Below, piece by piece: positions 8,341 to 15,375 of a stretch of DNA of 18,716 nt. This DNA comes from an uncultured Ignavibacteriota bacterium (lineage in GTDB: Bacteria > Bacteroidota > Ignavibacteria > Tepidaquicellales > Tepidaquicellaceae). Numbering within the stretch: the first letter of the stretch is position 1; each line of letters begins with the position of its first letter. Position numbers and translations under genes: made by a program. The notes under the pieces are model-generated. The model was not told the origin of the DNA, searched no databases, and saw only the letters and a list, made by a program, of their open reading frames with translations. The stretch covers positions 1 to 18,716 of the forward strand of contig CALKAJ010000146.1 in assembly GCA_937983305.1 (NCBI GenBank). Reading direction: 5' to 3'.

Positions 8341-9192
8341 TTAGTTGCCGACATTTGTTAAACTTTCGTTAATGCCCTTAAGTAATTCTTTTAAAATATT
8401 AAAGTTATCGTCTGAATATTTTTTATTAAACTGAGACATTAAAACAGACAAAGGGGAAGAGTGAATATTTCTTGTGTGCTCAATTAAAATATTAATGATA
8501 TGGTCTTTTATATTTATTGTTGAAAATAATATTGAACCAATATCTCTCCCCAAAACACGAGGCGAAATAATATCATCATTCCATCCGTTACTTAATAAAT
8601 CGAAATGATTATCAAAAATTTTAAATTCGTTAATAATTGCATATTTGGAAATAATAAAAGTAAAATCGTCAATATCTTTTATTCTTTCTGCAGGCTTATC
8701 GTACCATGAAATTAATTTTAAAATACAGATTGCCGGCAGAGTAGTTACTTTGAATGATTTATTATCCGAATATTCGATAATTTCCGTAAATTCTCTTATT
8801 TCGCTAAGACCCATTACGCTTAAAGTATGAAACTCTTTACCGTAAATATTAACTGTGCCATCAGTTTTTTCAATGCCGCCAAAAGGAAGCAGGTCGAGCA
8901 TAAGATTATTTTTATAAAAGAGCCTGTATCCTTTAAGCTTATCCTCAGTAAAATCTCTTTTTAGCAGGTTATTTTTCAGAGTATCGTAAACGGAATACTC
9001 CGGAATCACAATGGCGATATCAATATCGCTTGTTGCCCGTGGTACAGGGATGTTGTGCTTACCGGTAATCATTATATCTCTTGCAAGAGCACCAATCACA
9101 TAATAATCAATTCCGAGCAATTGCAATTCTACTTCGAGAACTTCGAAAAGTTCTATATAATTTTTTTTATTAAGCTTCTGAAATAATTCCAT
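8341..9192 (-). CDS. AbiEii-like nucleotidyltransferase toxin (COG4849 type)
   Basis: This 283-residue protein belongs to the nucleotidyltransferase superfamily, in the group annotated as AbiEii/AbiGii-like toxins. The fold signature is G34-ALARD followed by RATS-D56-I-D58-IAIV, the two metal-binding aspartates. A third acid is likely D100 in LMLDLLPFGG. FGGIEKTDGTVN, SVMGLSEI and ICILKLISWYDK match the rest of this family. Type IV toxins of this superfamily transfer nucleotides to an RNA or protein target and stop growth. The target here is unknown. The ATG at 9192 lies inside the antitoxin gene, giving a 23-bp overlap in a different frame, which points to translational coupling. The C-terminal 60 residues are helical and not recognised. 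Confidence 0.75.
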   Translation of the reverse strand: MELFQKLNKKNYIELFEVLEVELQLLGIDYYVIGALARDIMITGKHNIPVPRATSDIDIAIVIPEYSVYDTLKNNLLKRDFTEDKLKGYRLFYKNNLMLDLLPFGGIEKTDGTVNIYGKEFHTLSVMGLSEIREFTEIIEYSDNKSFKVTTLPAICILKLISWYDKPAERIKDIDDFTFIISKYAIINEFKIFDNHFDLLSNGWNDDIISPRVLGRDIGSILFSTINIKDHIINILIEHTRNIHSSPLSVLMSQFNKKYSDDNFNILKELLKGINESLTNVGN

Positions 9193-10186
9193 TTATATAT
9201 TTGTCATAAATTATTTTAGCGGATTCAACATTTCTCGGATTAACCGTATTGATTAAATCCGCATAAATTAAAATCGGATGAACAACAGAAATATTGTCAC
9301 CGGCATAAGAAGAAAAATTTTCTTTTAAGAAAAAATCAAAAATTTTTATATTACCGTCATTTGCTTCAACCAGTCTAAATTTTTTCAGAAGTTCTTCGTT
9401 ACTTTCTGAGGTATAAATTGTAAAGAATTCAGGACGGATATAATTATCCAGCAGACTTGCTGCAGGTTCACTACCCCATAAAGATTTTCCATTGAATGGA
9501 ATGTTTTTCCAATCATTAAGAAAACCGGGGTTTAAAGATTTAAAATTACCTCTGCTAATTTTTGGCTTTAATATTTCAGCAAAAAGAGAAACCCATTTTT
9601 CGAATAATTCTTTTTTGTGTATAAGATTTTTATTTTGAATATTTGCATCAATCAGATAGCCCTGTTTTTTCAATTCTCTCTTGGTTCTAAATATTGAATC
9701 AAGACTTATGCCTGTATAATCTGATAGCTCACGATATTTTTTATTTACCAGATTATTATCTGTTAAAAAAGCATAGATTAACTTTAAGCCCACACTGCTA
9801 AAATTTTTTGGAAAAATATTTTTTTTAAAATTATCTTTTTTCTTACCATCTATAAATAGATATAATAAATCGGATTTCACAAAGATATTTCCCGCAGCAT
9901 CAGCATAATTAATACTTTTTTCCCTTAGTTTACTTCTAACGGAATAGCTAAGATATTCTGAAAACAATATTTGATTCTCTGATAAACTGCCCAATATTTC
10001 CATTTGGTTAAGATGAACAGAATTAAAATATTTTTTTGTTTCAACCCGGTATTCGAAAATTTCATTATTGAATTTAATTTTAATATAAGTGTCTTCTTCA
10101 GGCGGTTTATTATATTTGATTTGGGTCACATTCAAACCGGTAATTTCCTCTAGTTTTTCTATGACTTTTGTTATTAATTCTTCCAT
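9170..10186 (-). CDS. AbiEi_2-type antitoxin / winged-helix regulator
   Basis: This 338-residue protein is a likely type IV antitoxin. The most telling part is the C-terminal block SVVHPILIYADLINTV, then NPRNVESAKIIYDKYI, matching AbiEi_2-type (COG4861-like) proteins. Residues 92-103 (INYADAAGNIFV) are another family mark. A winged helix-turn-helix is likely at about 133-180 (LKLIYAFLTDNN to LKKQGYLI). Such antitoxins repress their own operon and counter the nucleotidyltransferase without a stable complex. The frame opens with TTG at 10204, but ATG at 10186 starts the first clear helix (MEELITKVIEKLEEI) and leaves the operator-like module at 10206-10239 entirely upstream, so I choose 10186. 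The toxin gene overlaps its 3' end. Confidence 0.75.
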   Translation of the reverse strand: MEELITKVIEKLEEITGLNVTQIKYNKPPEEDTYIKIKFNNEIFEYRVETKKYFNSVHLNQMEILGSLSENQILFSEYLSYSVRSKLREKSINYADAAGNIFVKSDLLYLFIDGKKKDNFKKNIFPKNFSSVGLKLIYAFLTDNNLVNKKYRELSDYTGISLDSIFRTKRELKKQGYLIDANIQNKNLIHKKELFEKWVSLFAEILKPKISRGNFKSLNPGFLNDWKNIPFNGKSLWGSEPAASLLDNYIRPEFFTIYTSESNEELLKKFRLVEANDGNIKIFDFFLKENFSSYAGDNISVVHPILIYADLINTVNPRNVESAKIIYDKYINGIISEA

Positions 10187-10205
10187 TGTTCTATATTTAT
10201 TCAAT

Positions 10206-10239
10206 GTCCGATATATTCGAACAGATAAAAATAACGAAC
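10206..10239. promoter_or_regulatory. Operator-like module A of the AbiE-like locus
   Basis: A 17-bp imperfect dyad, GTCCGATATATTCGAAC (10206-10222), is followed directly by a 17-bp half-site ending ACGAAC (10223-10239). The dyad begins 20 bases upstream of the antitoxin ATG. Module B at 10301-10334 has the same layout. AbiEi regulators are known to bind inverted repeats in their own promoter, so an autorepression site is the natural reading. Confidence 0.55.
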
Positions 10240-10300
10240 AATATTATGAAAATCAACATATTTTGATAAATATATCAATAATATTCGAAATATAAGTTAT

Positions 10301-10334
10301 GTTCGATAATATCGAACAAAAATAATTATCGAAC
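10301..10334. promoter_or_regulatory. Operator-like module B of the AbiE-like locus
   Basis: GTTCGATAATATCGAAC (10301-10317) has perfect 7-bp arms around AAT. The adjoining 17 bp (10318-10334) ends in ATCGAAC, a half-site. Dyads A and B agree at 13 of 17 bases and lie 95 bp apart. A single TTCGAA at 10284-10289 lies between them. The module is upstream of both the antitoxin (- strand) and perR (+ strand). Confidence 0.5.
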
Positions 10335-10377
10335 AACACTAAAATTTTGATACTGTTATTAAAAGTTTAAAATAGAT

Positions 10378-10416
10378 GGGCAGGAAAATGCATCGGGAGC
10401 CGTGAGACCCGAGCCC
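10378..10416. other. GC-rich foldable element of unknown nature
   Basis: In a very AT-rich gap, this stretch pairs GGGC (10378-10381) with GCCC (10413-10416), and TCGGG (10393-10397) with CCCGA (10408-10412), leaving a 10-base loop AGCCGTGAGA and an 11-base one-sided bulge. The two 3' strands are contiguous, so the stems could stack. It does not match a riboswitch class I know. It would be in the perR 5' leader if transcription starts upstream. Confidence 0.3.
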
Positions 10417-10445
10417 CAAAAACCACAAAAGACTTTTATTTCTAA

Positions 10446-10479
10446 ATAAGAATTATTATCTTTAAGTAATAATTCTTAT
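10446..10479. promoter_or_regulatory. Per-box-like inverted repeat at the perR start
   Basis: Perfect 13-bp arms ATAAGAATTATTA (10446-10458) and TAATAATTCTTAT (10467-10479) flank 8 bases. The right arm ends 3 bases before the perR ATG (10483). AT-rich dyads of this type suit Fur/PerR operators (compare TTATAATNATTATAA), so autoregulation of perR-katG is likely. As RNA, the same bases could form a hairpin covering the ribosome site. Confidence 0.6.
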
Positions 10480-10482
10480 GTG

Positions 10483-10899
10483 ATGACAACAAATAATATA
10501 ATAGAGCAGCTGAAACAAAAAGGACTGAAAGTAACTCCTCAGCGGGTTGCAATATATGAGGCAGTGATAAAACTAAAAAAACATCCGACTGCCGAAAAAG
10601 TAATAGAATATATAAAAAAGAATCACCCCAATATTTCTGTTGGAACGGTATATAAAGTACTGGAATCATTAGTCGAAAACCAACTGCTTAAAAAAGTAAA
10701 AAACGAAAAAGATGTAATGCGATATGACGCAATAACACAACATCATCACCACTTATACTGCACCGATTCGGAAAGAATAGAAGATTTCGAAGACCGGGAA
10801 CTTGACAGAATGATACAAGAATATTTTTCCAGGAAAAAAATCAAAGGATTTAAAGTCAAAGAAATAACACTACAAATAACAGGAGAATTCAAAAATTAA
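10483..10899 (+). CDS. perR: PerR-like peroxide-sensing repressor lacking the structural zinc site
   Basis: This 138-residue Fur-family protein has an N-terminal winged helix (LKVTPQRVAIYEAV to VGTVYKVLESLVENQLL) and a C-terminal metal domain. It aligns without gaps to Bacillus subtilis PerR with a constant offset of three. H34, D82, H88, H90 and D101 correspond to the regulatory Fe/Mn ligands H37, D85, H91, H93 and D104. Asp at the last position favours PerR over Fur. The structural zinc motif is lost: the first CxxC reads C93-TD-S96 and there is no second CxxC near the C-terminus. ATG 10483 is chosen over the overlapping GTG at 10480. The gene is 14 bases upstream of katG, which it probably represses until peroxide oxidises the metal-site histidines. 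Confidence 0.85.
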   Translation: MTTNNIIEQLKQKGLKVTPQRVAIYEAVIKLKKHPTAEKVIEYIKKNHPNISVGTVYKVLESLVENQLLKKVKNEKDVMRYDAITQHHHHLYCTDSERIEDFEDRELDRMIQEYFSRKKIKGFKVKEITLQITGEFKN

Positions 10900-10913
10900 A
10901 AAAATCAAATCAA

Positions 10914-13085
10914 ATGGATACTAAAAAAGGAAAATGCCCGTTTCATCAAGGGGCAAATACGGAAGCCCAAAATTCAGTAATGGATTGGTGGCCCAAAGCA
11001 CTAAATCTTGACATACTCCATCAGCACGACACAAAAACCAAACCGACAGATGAAAGCTTTAACTACAAAGAAGAATTTAAAAAACTTGACCTTGAGGCGC
11101 TCAAAACCGATTTAAAAAAATTAATGACCGAAAGCCGTGACTGGTGGCCTGCCGACTGGGGACACTATGGCGGGTTAATGATACGAATGGCATGGCATGC
11201 GGCTGGAACATACGGAGTAATTGACGGACGAGGCGGAGCAAATAACGGAAATCAACGATTTGCACCGCTAAACAGCTGGCCCGATAATGCAAATTTAGAT
11301 AAAGCACGAAGACTGCTCTTTCCCATAAAAAGAAAATACGGAAACAAAATATCCTGGGCTGACTTATTTATTTTAGCCGGAAATATGGCTTATGAATCAA
11401 TGGGCTTTAAAACATTCGGCTTTGCAGGCGGACGCGAAGATATCTGGCATCCCGAAAAAGAAATTAACTGGGGTTCGGAAAAAGAATGGTTAGGAAAAAC
11501 AAGATATTCGGAAACTGAAAACAGCGAATCATTAGCAAATCCGCTTGCCGCCGTTCAAATGGGATTGATATACGTAAACCCCGAAGGAGTTGACGGAAAA
11601 CCCGACCCTTTACGAACTGCACAGGATGTACGCACTACCTTTAAACGTATGGCAATGAATGATGAAGAAACCGTAGCATTAACCGCAGGCGGACACACAG
11701 TAGGAAAAGCACACGGAAACGGAGATGCGGCAAAATTAGGAGAAGCCCCCGAAGGAGCCGAACTGCAAGAACAAGGACTCGGATGGATGAATCCCGCAGG
11801 CAAAGGAAATGCCGAAGATACCGTAACAAGCGGACTCGAAGGAGCCTGGACTACCACACCCGATAAATGGAATCACACATACTTCCACCTATTGCTAAAA
11901 TATGAATGGGAACTCAAAAAAAGTCCTGCAGGAGCGTGGCAGTGGGAACCAATAAATTGCAAAGAAGAAGATAAACCATTTGACGCACACCTGAAAGGAG
12001 TCCGTAGAAATCCTATAATGACCGATGCAGATATGGCAATGAAAATGGACCCTGAATACAGAAAAATTTCCGAACGATTTTACAAAGACCCGAAATACTT
12101 TGAAGAAATATTTGCAAAAGCCTGGTTCAAATTAACTCATCGTGACTTAGGACCCAAAAGCAGATATATAGGTGCAGATGCTCCAAAAGAAGACTTAATC
12201 TGGCAGGACCCGATTCCTCAGGTTGACTACAAACTAACCGAAACGGAAATCGAAGAACTAAAAACCAAACTCTTAAATTGCGGATTATCACACACCGAAT
12301 TAATTACCACAGCTTGGGATAGTGCAAGAACCTTCCGTTGTTCCGATTACAGAGGAGGAGCAAACGGCTCAAGAATCCGCTTAGCCCCGCAAAAAGACTG
12401 GGAAGGAAACGAACCTGCGAAACTTGCAAAGGTATTATCAAAACTGAACGAAATCCAATCAGGATTAAATAAAAAAGTAAGCATAGCCGACCTTATAGTA
12501 TTAGGAGGAAGTGCCGCAATCGAAAAAGCAGCACAAAAAGCAAATGTAAAAACTAAAGTACCATTCTTCCCCGGCAGAGGCGATGCAACGCAAGAGATGA
12601 CTGATATCGAATCATTCCAATACCTTGAACCCTTGCACGACGGATACAGAAACTGGTTAAAAGAAGATTACACTGTAAAAGCCGAAGAACTGCTATTAGA
12701 CCGCACACAACTGATGGGACTAACGGCACCCGAAATGACAGTATTAATCGGTGGAATGCGTGTACTCGGAACAAATCACGCAGGAACAAAACACGGCGTA
12801 TTCACAGAAAATGAAGGAACTCTAAGCAATGATTTCTTTATCAACCTCACAGATATGAAATACACCTGGAAACCAATTGACGAAAATTTATATAACATTA
12901 TTGAGAGAAAGACCGGTGAAATAAAATGGACAGCAACACGTGTTGACCTCGTCTTTGGCTCAAACTCAATATTACGTTCCTATTCCGAATTCTATACACA
13001 GGAAGACAACAAAGAAAAATTTGTAAAAGACTTTATAAAAGCATGGGTAAAAATGATGAACGCAGACAGATTTGACTTAAAATAA
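10914..13085 (+). CDS. katG: Catalase-peroxidase KatG
   Basis: This 723-residue bifunctional haem enzyme breaks down hydrogen peroxide by catalase and peroxidase reactions. It is full length for bacterial KatG and has both haem-peroxidase-like halves. The distal triad is R91, W94 and H95 in IRMAWHAAG. The proximal haem ligand is H261 in AGGHTVGKAHG. The Met-Tyr-Trp cofactor needed for catalase activity is intact: W94, Y220 (in IYVNPEG) and M246 (in KRMAMND). The gap between Y220 and M246 equals that in the Mycobacterium tuberculosis enzyme. The start KGKCPFHQG is the usual N-terminus. It is co-transcribed with perR 14 bases upstream. It has no signal peptide, so it is cytoplasmic. No terminator is evident in the 146 bases after it. 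Confidence 0.97.
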   Translation: MDTKKGKCPFHQGANTEAQNSVMDWWPKALNLDILHQHDTKTKPTDESFNYKEEFKKLDLEALKTDLKKLMTESRDWWPADWGHYGGLMIRMAWHAAGTYGVIDGRGGANNGNQRFAPLNSWPDNANLDKARRLLFPIKRKYGNKISWADLFILAGNMAYESMGFKTFGFAGGREDIWHPEKEINWGSEKEWLGKTRYSETENSESLANPLAAVQMGLIYVNPEGVDGKPDPLRTAQDVRTTFKRMAMNDEETVALTAGGHTVGKAHGNGDAAKLGEAPEGAELQEQGLGWMNPAGKGNAEDTVTSGLEGAWTTTPDKWNHTYFHLLLKYEWELKKSPAGAWQWEPINCKEEDKPFDAHLKGVRRNPIMTDADMAMKMDPEYRKISERFYKDPKYFEEIFAKAWFKLTHRDLGPKSRYIGADAPKEDLIWQDPIPQVDYKLTETEIEELKTKLLNCGLSHTELITTAWDSARTFRCSDYRGGANGSRIRLAPQKDWEGNEPAKLAKVLSKLNEIQSGLNKKVSIADLIVLGGSAAIEKAAQKANVKTKVPFFPGRGDATQEMTDIESFQYLEPLHDGYRNWLKEDYTVKAEELLLDRTQLMGLTAPEMTVLIGGMRVLGTNHAGTKHGVFTENEGTLSNDFFINLTDMKYTWKPIDENLYNIIERKTGEIKWTATRVDLVFGSNSILRSYSEFYTQEDNKEKFVKDFIKAWVKMMNADRFDLK

Positions 13086-13231
13086 AAACCCAACTGCAGT
13101 CGGCAAATATATTCCCAAAATATTAAAAAGACTTTTGTATATGTTTAAATCAATAGGTTTGTTATTTTTAATAAAAATTGAAAATTGAAAGTAACCAAAA
13201 TAGATTTTAAAACTAAATAAATGTTTTTTTT

Positions 13232-14911
13232 ATGAAAGGCATACAAGATACAACCAGCCTGACATACCGCCAGTTAATGGGAAACGGTATGACATACGAA
13301 ATTCCCAGATTCCAAAGAGACTATACCTGGGAAATTGAGCAATGGGATGATTTATGGCACGATATTAATGTTCTTAGAAAAAGAGAAGAATCAGACCATT
13401 ATATGGGTTATCTTGTTTTACAAAGTTCTGATAATAAAAACTATCAGATAATTGACGGGCAGCAAAGACTTACAACCTTAAGTATTATTATATTAGCTGT
13501 TCTAAAATGTTTAAAAGATTTAAGCGAAAAAGATATTGATTCTGATAAAAATAAACAAAGAATTGATGCTTTGAGGAATAGTTACATCGGCTATATAGAC
13601 CCTGTAACATTAATCTCAAACAATAAACTCAAGCTCAACAGAAATAGCGATGATTATTATCGCCGGGAACTTGTGCTATTAAAAGAACTCCCCCTGAGAA
13701 ACATAAATGCATCGGAAAAACAGATGAGAGAATGTTTCCTATGGTATTATGATAGAATCAATAAAGAATTTAATACAGGTGAATCATTGGCTGCTTTTAT
13801 TGACGAAATTGCGGATAAATTGTTTTTTACAAGAATTAGCGTAACGGATGACTTTAATGCTTTCAGAGTATTCGAAACACTGAATGCGAGAGGTGTTCAA
13901 TTGTCTGCGGCAGACTTACTTAAAAATTATTTATTTTCTGTTGTAGATGAATCAAATCCACACAAATCAGAAATTGAAGAATTAGAATTATTGTGGAGTA
14001 AAGTAATTGGTAAACTTGGCAATCAAAAGATTGAGGACTTCCTGAGATATTACTGGAACAGCAAAAACAAAACAGTGAGGAAGACCCAATTATTTAAAAC
14101 TATCAGGAAAAACATCACTGATAAAACACAAGCATTTTCACTTATAAGAGAACTGAATGATGTAGCAGATGTGTTTATGGCTTTTCAGCATCCGGAAGAT
14201 GATTTATGGAAGTCTAAAACAGAAGTATCAATAGCATTAGGTGAATTAAAACTATTTCAAATTAAACAAACACTCTCATTATTCATTTCCGCATATTATA
14301 ATCTAAGCGAGGATGAATTTAAGAAAATTGCAAAAGCCTGTTCCATAATTTCTTTTAGATATAATATAATTGGCGGATTAAATCCAAACGAACAGGAAGA
14401 TGTTTATAATACAATTGCTGTGAACATTAATAAAAACCGAAGTTTCAATTTAAATGAATTCAAAAGCATTTATGTCTCGGACGATAATTTTGAGACGGCA
14501 TTTTCATCAAAAACTTTTAAAAATGTAACAAGAAACCACAAGATAGTAAAATATATTTTTGGAAAACTGGAAAAATATAAATATAAAAATGACATTAATA
14601 CTGAAGGGGATATATACACAATAGAGCATATTTTACCCGAAAGTGCGGATGAAAATTGGGGTGATTTTGATAACGACGCAATAAATCGTTCCGTTTACAG
14701 AATTGGAAACCTAACATTACTTGAAAAGAAATTAAATAGAGATGCCGGAGATTTAAAATATGAAGAAAAGAAACAATTTTATAAAGAAAGTAATAGTGAG
14801 TACACGAAAAAATTAGTTGAACAGTACGAAGACTGGAACGAAGCCGGATTATCTGCAAGGCAAAAAGAACTTGCCAAAGATGCGAAATCAATCTGGCGTT
14901 TACAAATATAA
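13232..14911 (+). CDS. DUF262-DUF1524 protein, GmrSD-like type IV restriction candidate
   Basis: This 559-residue single chain joins the two halves of GmrSD. The N-terminal DUF262 domain (ParB/sulfiredoxin-like fold) has YEIPRFQRDYTWE near the start, then D75-G-Q-Q-R79-LTTL, the nucleotide-binding/hydrolysis motif. ARGVQLSAADLLKNYLF follows near 221-237. The C-terminal DUF1524 domain is an HNH-like nuclease with E465-H466-ILP and G492-N493-LTLL followed by KKLN. GmrSD-type enzymes cut DNA carrying modified cytosines, so this is probably anti-phage, though many DUF262 proteins are untested. The end LAKDAKSIWRL is also typical. It follows katG by 146 AT-rich bases and is not obviously in an operon. 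Both catalytic motifs are intact, unlike the decayed genes after it. Confidence 0.85.
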   Translation: MKGIQDTTSLTYRQLMGNGMTYEIPRFQRDYTWEIEQWDDLWHDINVLRKREESDHYMGYLVLQSSDNKNYQIIDGQQRLTTLSIIILAVLKCLKDLSEKDIDSDKNKQRIDALRNSYIGYIDPVTLISNNKLKLNRNSDDYYRRELVLLKELPLRNINASEKQMRECFLWYYDRINKEFNTGESLAAFIDEIADKLFFTRISVTDDFNAFRVFETLNARGVQLSAADLLKNYLFSVVDESNPHKSEIEELELLWSKVIGKLGNQKIEDFLRYYWNSKNKTVRKTQLFKTIRKNITDKTQAFSLIRELNDVADVFMAFQHPEDDLWKSKTEVSIALGELKLFQIKQTLSLFISAYYNLSEDEFKKIAKACSIISFRYNIIGGLNPNEQEDVYNTIAVNINKNRSFNLNEFKSIYVSDDNFETAFSSKTFKNVTRNHKIVKYIFGKLEKYKYKNDINTEGDIYTIEHILPESADENWGDFDNDAINRSVYRIGNLTLLEKKLNRDAGDLKYEEKKQFYKESNSEYTKKLVEQYEDWNEAGLSARQKELAKDAKSIWRLQI

Positions 14912-15023
14912 ATTTCGAATTATCAAACCCAATAAATTCATAAATAACTTGTAAAATATTAATACTTATATCACTTTTAGGCACTTAACTATTAATATTT
15001 TAATATTTAAATCAGATGTATAA

Positions 15024-15098
15024 ATGACAATTTTCGGTACTGAAATAGGTGACGTTATTGGTTCGGTGTTTTAATGGAAAAATGTAATAACCACGATA
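15024..15098 (+). pseudogene. ADP-ribosylglycohydrolase-like N-terminal remnant
   Basis: The reading frame from ATG 15024 gives MTIFGTEIGDVIGSVF, a stop (15072-15074), then WKNVITTI and a stop. IGDVIGSVF-x-WKN-x-TT resembles the first residues of DraG-type ADP-ribosylglycohydrolases (GAIIGDxIGSxYExNNxKT), with the stop at the conserved Glu. These enzymes remove ADP-ribose from proteins. Only about 25 codons are left, so the match is suggestive only. Confidence 0.35.
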
Positions 15099-15126
15099 TA
15101 ACACGGAAGCACGTAAAATCTATGAG

Positions 15127-15368
15127 ATGAAAAAGAAAAGACTAAAAATTTATGTTGCATATTCTTACCCTTAACATTATTTTTACTTTGACACGTTTAT
15201 TGAAAACCTTGAAAATGCAGGAGCAAAGAGAGTTGTTTTGTTTTGCATTGATGAGCATTGTTGGTACTGTAATGGACGAAAATATCACCGGAACAAAAGA
15301 AACTTGAAGATAACTTTAAACCCGAAAATATTGATTTAATAAACTGGTTTGTAATATCTAACAAATAA
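15127..15368 (+). pseudogene. Unrecognised frameshifted gene remnant
   Basis: ATG 15127 starts MKKKRLKIYVAYSYP, hits TAA at 15172, then goes on in the same frame as HYFYFDTFIENLENAGAKRV and onward to about 15265. A second frame, opening at 15273, reads WTKISPEQKKLEDNFKPENI then DLINWFVISNK to a stop at 15366-15368. The two look like halves of one gene with an in-frame stop and a frameshift. The first half (KIYVAYSYP...AGAKRVVL) could be an alpha/beta fold. I do not recognise the family. It ends 7 bases before the KilA-N ATG, so the two may once have been an operon. Confidence 0.4.
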
Positions 15369-15375
15369 TTTGAAA

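Larger units (their letters stand above)
14912..15375. other. Gene-poor region with decayed coding fragments
   Basis: No intact gene is seen in these 464 bases. The first 110 bases are plain AT-rich sequence. From 15024 onward there are two sets of broken coding fragments, listed separately, running up to the KilA-N start. No tRNA or insertion-sequence ends were seen. Confidence 0.6.

Noticed and set aside
8341..10186. MNT/HEPN toxin-antitoxin pair
   Set aside because: The partner has no HEPN RxxxxH motif and instead shows the AbiEi_2 C-terminal block and a winged helix.
10187..10204. TTG start for the antitoxin, 6 residues longer
   Set aside because: ATG 10186 begins the first clear helix, and the longer start would put the start codon against the operator-like dyad.
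10378..10416. Assignment to a known riboswitch class (fluoride, SAM, SAH, preQ1)
   Set aside because: None of the consensus cores I know is present; left as an unnamed foldable element.
10483..10899. Calling the regulator Fur instead of PerR
   Set aside because: Asp101 matches PerR D104, and katG lies directly downstream.
11555..11857. 100-codon ORF on the - strand inside katG
   Set aside because: KatG motifs are intact over this stretch; the antisense frame is a composition shadow with no recognisable domain.
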